From Platycnemis pennipes (taxonomy: Eukaryota; Arthropoda; Insecta; Odonata; Platycnemididae): 64,000 bases of DNA. Made by a program: the position numbers and the translations under genes. Shown here piece by piece: positions 1-12,000 of the stretch; the stretch's first letter is position 1, and every line of letters starts with the position of its first letter. The notes beneath the pieces are model-generated. The model did not search any database and was not told the DNA's origin. It saw nothing but the letters and a program-made list of their open reading frames with translations. The DNA is taken from NCBI GenBank assembly GCA_933228895.1, contig OW121847.1, positions 86,965,656-87,029,655 of the forward strand, read 5' to 3'.

Positions 1-7
1 GTTTCAG

Positions 8-80
8 CTGCTCATGTATTACATCTAAATGAAATTAGAACAGCTGCTAATATGATCTTCTGTGTTTTTGTAATGCTTGA
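8..80 (+). CDS. Possible internal exon of an unknown plus-strand gene
   Basis: The first bases end in a splice-acceptor-like gtttcag, followed by an open 73-base segment (AAHVLHLNEIRTAANMIFC and so on) and a donor GTAAGA at 81. It would enter needing two bases and leave in phase 2. The product is not recognised, and the hydrophobic run MIFCVFVML might be part of a membrane helix. It could be chance. Confidence 0.25.
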
Positions 81-589
81 GTAAGAACTCTTGGATCTTT
101 ATTCAAAAGCCTTTTATTTCTGATTATCAACAGTTGTGACCTACGTAGGCCGAGCTTCTTGCAAAGGAGAAGTCTCTAGGTTTTCCCAGCCTCCTTACAT
201 TCCTCTTTCCAAAAGAGACTTGCATAATCAGAGAAGGGAGAAAAGTGGCTGTTGAGCACTTTGCCGATACCCTACTCTCGGAAATAATTCCGATGCATTC
301 GGAAGTTGGTCAGCATATTTTCTCACCCACAGAAACGTTCCCAACACATTTTGTGACACCTACAACCCTGAGCAGTAAGCAGGTGGTGAAAACAGAAGCA
401 AGCCTGATCACAACAGAAAAAAACTTGACTCATGCGGGTCTTGAACCACAGATCTCCAAATTTGCTGTTCTGCATGCTATTTGAAGCAAGATTGGACTTT
501 ACGCAGGCTCTCCATTTCTTTACATTTCTACTATCCACTATCTAATAGTGTATTGGAGAAAAAGGGGTATAGCAGCATTGATGTCAGAA

Positions 590-835
590 GGAACATCGTA
601 TTGGCAAGATAAGCTTTTACTCATTGACGTGAACTATTGACGTTAAGTAGGGAAGTAAAGAAAATACTAGTGAAAAGTTTGATATGGAGTGTGGCACTAT
701 ATGGTGCTTAAAAATAGGCTTAATGGAAAGAAGATGAAAGTATACTCAGGGCTTTTGAGATGTGGGTGTGGAGAAGGATGGATAAATTAAAGGGGGTCGA
801 ATGGAGGATGAACGATGAAGTACTAGAACACGTCA
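590..835 (+). pseudogene. LINE ORF2 carboxy-end fragment (RTE/CR1-type)
   Basis: Conceptual translation with frameshifts gives pieces such as VKSLIWSVALYGA and a following 'E-x-x-W-V-x-x-x-M-D-K' stretch, the carboxy-terminal part of endonuclease/reverse-transcriptase LINE proteins. There are multiple stops. The clade cannot be fixed. Confidence 0.6.
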
Positions 836-1538
836 CCTTTGAGTATATGGTGATTATTTTTCCCTGAGTTTTGTGCCACACAGTTCTCAAGTAAGGGCTG
901 CTGGGACTTGAACTGGAGCCTTCGAATATGAAAACACACCTATAGTTTTGACCAATGCATCTACGAGTATTTTTGAGATGTTCAACGTATTCCTAATAAT
1001 CTCCTTGATAATTTTATTTTGAGTTTGTTTTGATATTTAAAATATCAAATGCTACAGTATGAATTTCCTATGAGTATTCATTGTATGAAATAACCAGTCA
1101 AGTACGTGAGTGCAAGGATTGTGTGTAATTTGAAAGAAATTCTAAATATTTCCGCAATAATTTTTCCCCACATATTACCTACTTGAGGTTGAAACTAACA
1201 CTTATATTCCCTAATGACATTCAATACGTCTTCTCTATTCTTATTGAAATCTAAATGTATCAGCTGTAGCATAAATATTTTTGCCATTTACTATACAAGC
1301 ACATTTTTTGAGCTCATTGTGCATTCAAATAAAATTCACCGATAATTCAAAAATATCATCGATCATTAACAGCTACATTAATTTTGATGACAATAATCAT
1401 CTATGTCATTAATATTGTAAGATCAAATTATTTCCTACGACGAAATAAAGGCAATAACTGAGTATTTTGGAACGTTTTGGAAATGTCATAGACTAGGAAA
1501 TATCTACGGTGTTAATGACTACTTTCGCTTCGAACTGC
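836..1538. other. Unassigned AT-rich DNA
   Basis: No coding, RNA or repeat structure recognised. Confidence 0.5.
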
Positions 1539-4174
1539 ATTTACAGGGTGGCGATCGTCAGGGAAAACTTGGAATTGTCAGGGAATTTTGGAAATCTGGA
1601 AAAGTCAGGGAATACTCCGGGAATTCTCGTAACAGTCAGGGAGAAACTGGGATAGGAAATTCTCGTTATATTCCTACAATTACGTTTATCGGGCTGTCTT
1701 TCCCACCCTTTATTTCACCAAAACATTTCATCAACTAAAACTAATGTCCGTCGCCAAAGTGCATAGAATAAGCCCCCGTCAATTCGTTGAACATTGTTGT
1801 GAATCAGTCGTACAATGTATCCCTTGTGTATATCCTTAGTGCGATATTTGCCGAGTAGTGTTAAAATTCATGATGACTGTGTATTCTGCTCATCACAAGG
1901 AATCCGAGGCTATGTTTTTCGGAAGATTTTACCTCGGGTTTTTTTAACTTCCGAGACTCAGGTCGAGAGGAGTTGTAGCACCCTAGCTTGCAGTAAATAC
2001 CTGCTTGCAGTTCTAAAAATACGAGATGATGATTATTAAAACGGTAATACAAGTACGATCACACGTGTAAACAAAATCTTACTTGAGATCATCTTGAATT
2101 TTCTAACCCCCCTTCGTGAGACCATAATTATGGTCTCGCGAAGACCATAAGAAGGGCTCTCCTACCCCTCCCTACCTTTCACGTTCGACGTATTGAATGG
2201 CCCCCTTAGCTCCCTCTCGAAGCAATTTAGTCAGGTCACAAACCACCTCAAATATGACATTCCTAATCTGACGCTGCCGTTGCTAATTGCCTCCTGTTTT
2301 CGCTCGCAGTGGTGCGATTACGTTTTGTTTGTTTATACAAATATTTTTGCACTTTTGGTTCCCTCTTACAATCAAGGGGTTATGACCACGTTAATCAAAT
2401 TGTTATTCGCTTCTAAAACTCGTGCCATCCGATTTTGATCCAGTCCAAGAACTTGGCTTTGGTTTGTATTTTTCGCTTAGCTTAGTGATACCTGTGCCGA
2501 AGTCCGCCAGTAAATTGGCCATTAACTTTCCCTTTGATGCCTTTTCAGTATTCTTCAACTTCCCAGAACTACCACGACACGCCACCTCTTCCTTGAAGAA
2601 TTAGACATTGTCAATTTGTAATTTTACCGAAGGAAACATACACGGCCGCAGTTCCGTGGCCCCGGAAAATGTATTGAAAGTGTGTACAATTAGTGTGAGG
2701 GCTTAACTTGTGAAGGCATAAAATATTTTTTTATTAGGGCGGAGGTTTCATATATTTTTTCATTCTTATAGCTTTTAATGTATTGATTTCAGCTTTTAAC
2801 ATTTTCTGAGTTTTGATGAACATTTAAGGAGGTTCCACTGTGACTCCGCGATTCAATATCCCATAAAATAGCTATGTTATTTAATGAATAAATACCGATC
2901 CAGAAAAATACCTTTATGGAAAGTCATTTATAAGGTGCTAATGCATGCATAATAATTGTATGAGTATGCTATCTTATAGCGAGTTGTAGTTACAATCTCT
3001 TTTAACTCATTTTGACTTCGAAACATGACTGACGTGTTGTTGCCACGTTTAATTGACAAAGTGAGAATACAGGCTCAATTCCGCTAATACGTATTCTAAA
3101 ATAGGTTAAATATTTTTTTACTTAGTTCTAAACTATTCCCTTGCAAATACAACCCTTTGTTTTGAATTCTACAGTAAAACCTCTATCTAGTGAACATCTT
3201 CATATCGTAAACCTCCGTTTATCGTAATAACTTCTTGGTCCCGCCAAAATGTGTATGTAATTATATAGAGAAACCTCTCTATATCGCACCTCTATGTTTT
3301 CGAAAAACCTCTGCTCTTCGTACTGAGAATACACCCCCATGGCGAGCCAACTACCTCCATGTAATGAAATATTCAGCCGGTGCCAGCCGCAAAGTTCCGT
3401 CCGGCCGTTCCGACTTTTCTACGTTGGGAGCGCGAAAACCCGCAGCGCTTGAAAAGTGAAGCTTAGCTGGGCAGTCGTTAGTGTGTTTGTTATTAATCAT
3501 ATGCGCCAAAGACTTTTTTTCATCGATTTGCATTGCTTGCGTTTTGTATATTCATCATTAAAACATCCATACGACAATATTTACGACAAATGTCCTGCTG
3601 GATTTAGACCCGTGGTCCTAATAGTTTTTACAACTCCCAGACTGATTTATACGGTAAAATGGTTTAATTCTTAGGTTTAAACAATCACGAATGACACCAC
3701 TGCATATTCTATTTGCATTTACCCTCACCAATCCTTAACGACACAGAAAACTTAACTCCGATGCTATCGCATACTATACACATTTGCAATTGAGTTGTTC
3801 AAGCGCAAGTGACTGAATAATATCTTAATCTAGATAGTTTAGCTAATACGATTCTTCTTCCACACTGACTTGGTGTTAACAAATAACAGGATTTGGCGAC
3901 TGAGTTCATATTTTGAGTCATTGAAGTTACTTATTAAAATAATGGTGTTCCAAGTCAGCGAGTGTGCAGATGGAATTTTAAAAATTCTGGTGGCGACTCA
4001 CAATACTTGCATATTTATTTATCTGTATGTAGACATGATTTAACACAGTTATAATCAAATACTAATGCGATATGTACAGAATTGCAGTGAGTTTGCGGCT
4101 GATTTATCGAAACGCTTATCGCTTTTCGTTTGTTTCCGCTACGCGGAGCTATGAAAGCCTGCTGCTCGTGATAA

Positions 4175-4375
4175 CGCAATGCCGAGCTATGAAAGAGCCC
4201 ATACCCATGTACGAGATTAACATCTGATGCGACTATTGTACCGTTTCGGAAGATTTGCTATATTTTAGCGTTCAACGCAACGCCGATCTATGAAAGACCC
4301 ATGCCCACGTACGAGATTAACATCTGATGCGACTAATGTACCGCATCGGAAGATTTGTTATATTTTAGCGTTCAA
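4175..4375. repeat. Two tandem copies of a ~101-base unit inside Tigger
   Basis: Copy 1 at 4175-4275 and copy 2 at 4276-4375 share long identical blocks such as ACGAGATTAACATCTGATGC, with a handful of differences and one base of length change. They lie in the 5' untranslated part of the element, where transposase-binding repeats could sit. Confidence 0.85.
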
Positions 4376-4701
4376 ATGATCTTTTAAGGAGAATTTGGCC
4401 TATTCTGTTTCATTTTTGAAGTATTCATTTGAAGTTTAATTCACTATGAACACTCGATATTATTACGGCCGTATCAGAATGATCGCATTTTTTTCATGCT
4501 AGCGTCTCCAGGCAGTCGTCTTTTACTTTTGGATATTGTCGCCGCGAATTGTAACTCGACCATCTTTCAATCCGTAACAATGGTGCATTACCGTCCTCCC
4601 ACATACAACATTGTTAGTTATTTGAGCCACAATTTTGTAGTTTAAGACATCGGTCAGTGAAATACGCCTAACTTCTGTGTAAGTTTACCGTCTATTTAAA
4701 A

Positions 4702-6004
4702 AAACGTAAAGAAACTGAAGATGCAGCACATCGAGGATGCATAAATAAAAAATTGCGGGCGGTGAAAAGTGAACAATTAGAGAGACACATATTTGATTGG
4801 TTGATGGAAGGTAGAGCCAGAAATATTCCTGTTTCTGGACCTTTTCTACAGCAAAAGGCAAGAGAAGTGGCAGTGAAAATGGGCATTGAAAATTTTCATG
4901 CATCGGATGGGTGGCTTCAAAAGTTTAAAGTGCGGTGGAATATCAAAACTTTGAAGATGAGTGGGGAAGAAGCTTCTGTAAGTGACACAGTGGTAGAAGA
5001 GTGGAAAAAAGCTTTGCAGACGATTTTAGCCGGGTATAAACCACGAGACATTTTTAATGCAGATGAGGCTGAATTTTTTTTGTAACTTGCTTCCAGACAG
5101 AACTTTAGCAGTTAGAGGCCAATCATGCCATAGAGGAAAAAAAGCAAAGAAAGATTCACAGTGATTTTCTGTGCTAATTTTGATGGCTCAGAGAAATTGA
5201 AGCCTCTTGTGATTGGAAAATATAAAAAGCCTAGATGCTTTAAAAATATTAAAAAACTTCCTAGCTCATACAAAAACTCAAAAAACTCTTGGATGACAGC
5301 ATCTTTATTCTGTGAGTGGTTGACCATGCTGGACTCAAAGATGGGAGTGAGAAACTGGAAAATAGTTCTCTTCATTGATCAGTGCACAGCACATAAGTTG
5401 AAGGGATTGTGTAACGACGCGTCAAAGTAGTATATTTTCCTCCAAACACCACCAGCAAATTGCAACCACTTGATCAAGGAATAATTTCCATTGCGAAGAG
5501 ACATTACAGGCAGCAACTGGTGTCATACATGTTGCGAACAGTTGAGGAGAAAAATGATTTGAAAAAGTGTTCTTGGAACATAATTCAGGCCATCCACAGG
5601 CTCTGTCTTTTGTGGACTTGTTAGAAGGCAGAAGTTATTGAAAAATGTTTTAAAAAGGCTGGATTTATGGGGGACAGCAGTGAGGAAGATATTTTGTATG
5701 AGGACGAACCAACAGAATGGCTTGAAATAAACAAAATAATTAATGTTCAGTCATCATTTGACGACTTTATTAATGTTGACAATGTCTTGCTAACATGTGC
5801 CACAAATGAGGGAGAGGTGTTCGAAGAAATGGAAGAAGCTGGCGGGGAATCTCCAGTAGTAGTCCATAACATGGAAGAAGAAGAGAGTGATGGTGAGGAT
5901 TTTATGCCAAAGCCAACCAAAAAAGAGGTGCAGGATGCTTTGGGTGTGATGGAAAGATTTTTTTTAATATGGAGGACTGCAGAAGTGAAAATCTACTATT
6001 ATTA
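4702..6004 (+). pseudogene. Tigger-type transposase, broken
   Basis: Pogo-family transposases bind the element ends through two helix-turn-helix modules and cut with a DDD catalytic core. Here the second (CENP-B-type) module is present (SEQLERHIFDWLMEGRARNI to GWLQKFKVRWNI), then IFNADEAEFFL with the first catalytic Asp. After a break near 5085 it resumes at 5161 with VIFCANFDGSEKLKPLVIGK, then IVLFIDQCTAH (second Asp; Gln replaces the usual Asn). After a frameshift near 5428 comes PPNTTSKLQPLDQGI (third Asp) and an acidic tail (5667-6004). The first DNA-binding module is missing and several stops are present, so the gene is inactive. The relationship to the Tigger/jerky family is clear. Confidence 0.9.
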
Positions 6005-7872
6005 AATAAGATGGAAGATGTCGTCTCAAAAGAATTTGAAAAAAAATGAAACAAACAGAAGTTACAAATTTTTTTCGGCGGAGAGTGCTTAAGTAATTTT
6101 TTGTACCCTTGTTTTTATTATTATAAACATTAAAACTATGAAAAAGCATAATTGCATATATTTAAATATACAAATATAGTAATCAAAGAGAAAGCAGCAC
6201 ATTTTACTACCAAAAAGTTTCATAAGGCGGAAATATGTGTTCATTTTGCTAAAACCTCTTTATAATGAACCTCCACTTATCAAAATGACTAAAAAATTGG
6301 TCCCTTCCATTTCGATATAGAGAGGTTTTACTGTATTAATATTCGTATTTTTGAAATTTGTTTGGCAACAATGACGCTGCTACCATTTGGAGGCATTGGC
6401 ATTAATTACACTATATCAATAACCAATAAAATATTTAAATTACGTAAAAAATATAAGAAGGATCTTGGTAAGGTATATTCCGTAATTAAGTCGGTAAATA
6501 AGCTTGTAAGCACGTTCCGTCACAAGTACCGCTCCCAATGATAACAACATACTGTAGTGCCACTTTCACGTAACTAAGGGTTTTCTGCTTTTTTTCGAGC
6601 AAACATTTATTAATATCAATTAAACAAGTGTGGTAAGGCGAGCACTTTTTTATAATGCTAAATTCTACGTAAAATCACACATCTTATATTAGTTTTTCGT
6701 CAAAACGACATTTCTCCTTACATTATTAATCTGCAAATTTTACTGCAAGAACCATGCTCTGCCGTATAGCCACGTATAAAATATCGGATTTTCAACGTCT
6801 TTTTTCTTCAAATATATTATGGAAAGGCCAAATTATTTTATTGCCAATCGATAGAAGGGCCAAAATATTGTGTATCCTGAAAGTTTCACAAAAATGACAT
6901 ATACTTCATAATTCGGTGGAGCCACCTTAATTCAGCAAAAATAAAATATTCCAGAATAGGCGACCATTTGGCGATCGGTCAGGGAAATTGGTAAAGCCAT
7001 CAGGGAAAAGTCAGGGAATTTGAAAATTGGTTATCAGTGGCCACCCTGATTTAGATTTGGGTTGTCACTCTCTCAAGAGCCATAGTCACGGACACCTACG
7101 CGACCCATCTTCAAGGGAGTCACCCTTAGAAGCAATCAAAAAGAAGGCTTGTTTTCAGGAGGTCTACTTCTTGGAGCTGACTAATTGCCGCAGGGCACCC
7201 TTTAGGCTCTTTCCCCCTCCAATGCAAAAATTCCTATCATAACCCTCAGGTCATTGAGGAAGGGTCTCACCCCAAATCATAGCCAGGGGCTTTCTTAAGA
7301 GGGCCATGCCCTGGTCTTGCAGGACTTCATGGTCAGGACATTTAAAGGGAAAGAGCTGCACTGTTATCAGATTTCATTCAACTCGGGACTTAGAAAAAAT
7401 CAGCCCCCGAAGTGGTAACATTTTATTGTGGATGGGTGTACACACAATTATTTATGTCAAGTGCTCTGGCGTTTACAAAATTTGAAGTGACAACAACATT
7501 GTTGTTATAAAAAAGTGTAATAATAGCATGGCTTTTGCAAAAATATTGTTCAACTTTTGCAGTGCTTTACTTATCACAAATTTATTATTCATCATTCATA
7601 TTACCTGAGAATTACACATTTCCTTATAGCTTATCAATATATGTTTAGAACAGTACTTAATTGGAGTGCATTCTCGTGTTAAATGTGGGTTCCTTGTATA
7701 AGTAAAGAACTTCCTTTGCCTGAAAAACAGGAGACTTAATTTTTGTTTTCTACTAAGCAGTTAAAATAAGTCTGCCTTCAGAGTGTTAATACCCAAAAAG
7801 AGTCCTGTTGTAAAGCCCCTGTTTAGACATTATAAATATAAAGGCACACTATGTAGTCGTAATAAATACAAA

Positions 7873-8063
7873 ACAAAACAGACAGGTGTCGGAAACATTG
7901 AATCACGAAAAGGAGACACAACAGTTTGGACGTTTCCGTGGACATGCCGCCTTTTTCAACAGAAGAGGTTGGCTCTACCTACAGTCAACCTCTTCTGTTG
8001 AAAAAGGCGGAAATGTCCATCTCCTTTTCCTATTTCTATGTTTCCGTCACCTGTCTGTTTTGT
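7873..8063. repeat. Foldback (long inverted repeat) 1
   Basis: The left arm starts ACAAAACAGACAGGTG and the right arm ends CACCTGTCTGTTTTGT. The arms close on AACAGAAGAGGTTG / CAACCTCTTCTGTT with a short loop near 7977. Imperfections are concentrated in the outer half. Open frames across it are by-products of the palindrome. Confidence 0.85.
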
Positions 8064-8087
8064 ATATGTAGATATATATATATATAT

Positions 8088-8502
8088 AGCAATAAAGCTG
8101 GTCACAGGTGTGACAAAAGTATAAAGGAACATAAAAAGGACACTCACAAAAATATTTTCCCGAAATTTCGGACTACCACCTTTCTCAAAGAAGAGGAGAG
8201 AACTGACGGGGGGGGACGGCAGGTCGAGGAAACAAGTGAAAGGTGGAAGTAAGGGAAAGGAGGGGTATGGAAGAGGGGGAATGGATAGGGTATGAGAAAA
8301 AGTATGAGAAGAAGAAAGAAAGACAGACAGCTCCTTTAATGAGTCCGCATTCCGCAAACCAGGAATCAACAGGGCTCATAAAAGGAGCCGTCTGTCTTTC
8401 TTTCTTCTTCTCATACTTTTTCTCATACCCTTTCCATTCTCCCTCTTCCATACCCCTCCTTTCCCTTACTTCCACCTTTCACTTGTTTCCTCGACCTACC
8501 GT

Positions 8503-8536
<34 letters not shown>

Positions 8537-8670
8537 ACTCCCCCCGTCAGTTCTCTCCTCTCCTTTGAGAAAGGTGGTAGTGGCCACCGAAATCTCGGGA
8601 AAATATTTTTGTGAGTGTCCTTTTTATGTTCCTTTATACTTTTGTCACACCTGTGACCAGCTTTATTGCT
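8088..8670. repeat. Foldback (long inverted repeat) 2, ~583 bases, with poly-C tract
   Basis: The outer arms are AGCAATAAAGCTGGTCACAG and its complement ending at 8670. The arms stay paired through the TATGAGAAAAAGTATGAGAA region to a loop near 8345-8375. The right arm carries a run of about 35 C (from about 8505) where the left arm has only a short G run, so one arm expanded after the foldback formed. AT microsatellites flank it. Confidence 0.9.
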
Positions 8671-8726
8671 ATTTGTGTCTCGCACTGCGAATTTCCTGAG
8701 AACATATATATATATATATAAATTCT

Positions 8727-8880
8727 CAGTTCTCTCCTCTCCTTCATGAAAGGTGGTAGTGGCAACCGAAATATTGGTGAACTATCTTTTTGAGTGTCTT
8801 TTATATATGTGCTTTTTATACTTTCGTCACGCCTGTGACCAGCTTTATTGTTATTTATATCTCGCACTGCGAATTTCCTG
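8727..8880. repeat. Third, direct copy of the foldback arm
   Basis: Repeats the 8549-8698 right-arm sequence (CAGTTCTCTCCTCTCC to CTCGCACTGCGAATTTCCTG) in the same direction with scattered substitutions. It is flanked by (TA)n runs at about 8704-8720 and 8881-8895. Confidence 0.85.
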
Positions 8881-9038
8881 TATATATATATATATACACA
8901 CACACATTGTAATTTTAATCTCATTAAATAGTTGATTCATTGAAATTTTAAGTAACTTTCTCAGTATTTGTTGTGACACAGAGTTGCAAATAATTTAATG
9001 CTCAATGATAAATTGACTTTGTTAACTTTTCTTTCAGA

Positions 9039-9090
9039 TATTAGATGACTACGTGGAGATGAGGTTGTTTCCAAAGTCATTGGTATTATG
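9039..9090 (+). CDS. Possible terminal exon of an unknown plus-strand gene
   Basis: A strong acceptor (taacttttctttcag) is followed by an open stretch readable as ILDDYVEMRLFPKSLVL and a stop, then about 4 kb of AT-rich DNA that could be 3' UTR. Joined directly to the segment at 8-80 it would stop after two codons, so either another exon lies between or one of the two calls is wrong. Confidence 0.2.
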
Positions 9091-9099
9091 ATTGCTCAT

Positions 9100-12000
9100 T
9101 GTAAAATTGCTCGAACATCACATCCATTTTGAGGTCATAGTACCAAAATACCAATTGTTATATTTTTAAGTGCACATATTAGTCACCTGTGCTTAAAGCA
9201 CCCAAATTTAAGGTTATTTCGTATTATATGTACTCTAAAAATGACCATGCTGAAATGTGATTTTAATACTTATATGGCTTAATTTATTGTGATAGATGCA
9301 TTTTGTTGTTAATGCAGTTTTTCTGAGATAAATGTGTAGAAATGTCAGTAAAATGCTAGTGATACTTGACTTAAACGTATGTACTTAAAATGGGTATGTC
9401 TTTAAGTACCTTCTATGTAAGCAACAAAACATTCCATCATCAAGACTGCTTCATCCTTTTAGTCATTTGCGTATGTTTGAAATATGCCATATTTTGTATG
9501 TAAATGAGGTTCTAAGGGCCTCTGATCTTTTCTTTAAAAGTCATTTTTCACTGCCTATTGTTACCATTAAGGGAATTTGATCATGTTTCACAACCAGAGG
9601 TTTCTTATATGCAAAGAACTGTGCCTAATATTGTATAGTTCTGTAGTCATGAAAAAGTGGTTTTATATAAATTTATTATGCTCTATGAATTTTGGGAATA
9701 AAAGTTCGGCTGTGATTTGATTATTGACTGATGCATAAAAGAATTCTTGATTTTGCAGTATAATAAATGGGGCATCTGAGCATGCTCCATAATGTTTTTG
9801 ACATGTATAACAGTTGTAATGGTTGAAAATCATCATAGTACAATATGAATTATACTGTAATGAGGAGCATTTTATGCTGTTTGCAGTTCAGTTGTCGTTC
9901 CCTTTTCATTCATTGAGAAGGACATGAATTCCTCAACCCATGTTGCAATATGAGAAAATACTGAGATAATTGTGCCTTTATTCAACAATGCTGTTTAAAT
10001 AAATATTATGAATTGCCAGAAATACCTCTGAATTGATGAATTTCTCTGTAAAAATTTGTGATGTCTTTTGTTTCCGTTGGACACGAGGTCAATATTTTGA
10101 AATTTAGTTGTAATAAATATCATTCCTATGCAAATGAGTCCTCATTGATTGGATATTCTCTCTCAACAGTAAACATGCATTGGACCTTGACCTGTAGATG
10201 TACTGTCAGTGAGTTTTGTATGGTGTTGTGACATTCTATAGTTAGACTATGTAATGCTAGAATTTGTCTAATTTCATGCATTTTGGTTGTCATTGAGTAT
10301 TTTTTGTCTGACAAATATACAGGTTAAGACACCTTGATGTCAGATGCTGAGAAAAAATTCACTTCCATCAAGCGAAAACTTCTTCCTTTCCCTTTTCTCT
10401 GTCTTTGTGAATTCGTAGTAAATTATATATTTCATGCTTGTTCAGGAAGACTAATTAAGCTATCTCTTCTGACTACAATTCTTTGTCTGTTAAATCATAG
10501 AATAAGAGTGTACTAGAGGGCTAACTGTCAAACTGAGAGCTGTTATTGCATTTGCAATTAGCACTGGCCTACTAAATGGCTCAGGACTCATTGAGTGGGA
10601 GTTGCATGCGATCAACTTCGACGATCCGTGTCCTTTGCTAGAGCAATCAAGACTTCTGTGGGCCTACTCCTCTCACTTTCCTGGTTACTCTTTGCATATC
10701 TCCAGCCTTTTATAATCATAAAATCACCCTTACAAGTAATCTCTCAAGCTAGATAAATGACCTCTTCCATTTATCCTTCAATCAGAGACGGGTGATGCAG
10801 CTATGCAGTAATATGTACAGTGTAATATCTGTTATTTGGAATGCATCCTGTGTTTAAGTAAACTTGAGAACATTTCCGTTGTTATTCTTTAGAAAATTCT
10901 TCATCAGAGACTTTGATAAAAAGTGTTTATTTTTTAATGAACTCTTGCCTTTGTTTTCATGATAAATCCCCTGTACATCATTGCAACCGGCATTCGGTAT
11001 TGTGTAAAATATTATCATTGCCCACCTTATCCTGTATATATGTACATACTTGCACCATGTTGCAGTGCAAACCAGTCTGGGTTTTTACCTAATTTGGTGG
11101 AAGACTTAACTCACCATTGGACCCTTTCATAGTCCCCAAAAGTGTCTGAGCTTCTAATCCCTGCTAATATCAGAATCTTTTCTTCTCAATTAGTAGCTTG
11201 AAGGTGATAGTATAAGCACCTGGTATAAGAAAGTAGCCTCATGCTAGCAATTTATTGAAAACACACAACTGGCTCTGCCAGTTTTACATTTCCAGTAAAT
11301 CAAATTGTTACACATTCCAATTGTTTGTGGAGTTACGTTCATCTGTAGATGAAATTTGGACAAAACTGCCAAACATATATCCTTGCCATTTGTTGTGGAA
11401 AAAAATGTGTTGGCAGCTGTAAATTTGGGAAAAGTGACCATTTTGTGAAATTGCTACATAGCTAATGGTTGGAAGCTCAGGGTTGGAACTTTGTGATAAG
11501 TCATGTATGTGCCCTTGTATAAGTATTTATATTTATTTTTTCTTTATATTAGAATATATCATTTTTTGGCTTGACAGGAAAGTTTGTGTATTAAAAACAA
11601 TTGTTCTGAATGCAAAGGTCAGTCTAACCTGTGAGTTTGGGTCTCATAGTACTCCACCCTCTCATAAATTAAGTCAGGTATATAGGTTATTTTTTATATC
11701 TTTCCTGGGTAAGTTACCCATGAAACCAGTTAGCTTTGTTGGCACATGAATGTTTAAAGTATTTCTTGAAATTGAACTTCAGGTTTGTGGCCTGATACTC
11801 TTTATCTTCCACCTTGCTGCTTTTTGTATTTTTTGAGCTGTATCTAAAATGTTGATCTAATATTCTCATTTCATTTATATATGGCCTCAAACGAGAGCTA
11901 CTGAAATGATAATCTGATGCCTTTCAGGGACTAATGATGAAAATCTCTCAAGAACTCTGCCAGGTTAAACTTTGAATCTAGCCAAACTTTCATTGGAAGG

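Larger units (their letters stand above)
3172..6333 (+). mobile_element. Tigger/pogo-type DNA transposon, near full length
   Basis: Begins CAGTAAAACCTCTAT and ends ATAGAGAGGTTTTACTG, flanked by TA on both sides (3170-3171, 6334-6335), the TA duplication of Tc1-mariner/pogo elements. 'Cctct' motifs recur near both ends. It encloses a broken transposase and a 101-base tandem repeat, and is itself inserted in the CAGGGTGG element. Confidence 0.9.
1544..7048. mobile_element. DNA transposon with CAGGGTGG ends, containing a nested Tigger
   Basis: The left end reads CAGGGTGGCGATCGTCAGGG and the right end is CAGTGGCCACCCTG, giving inverted ends CAGGGTGGC. The element is flanked on both sides by ATTTA (1539-1543, 7049-7053), a 5-bp target duplication. 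Both subterminal regions carry repeated TCAGGGAA-type motifs. Its own sequence (1544-3169, 6336-7048) totals about 2.3 kb. A minus-strand open stretch at 2403-2585 (LMANLLADFGTGITKLSEKY) may be a transposase remnant, but I do not recognise it. The superfamily is uncertain: hAT-like terminal bases, but not an 8-bp duplication. Confidence 0.65.

Noticed and set aside
7926..8924. Several overlapping open frames on both strands
   Set aside because: They mirror each other because they lie in foldback arms and homopolymer or TA runs; no codon structure or splice sites support them.
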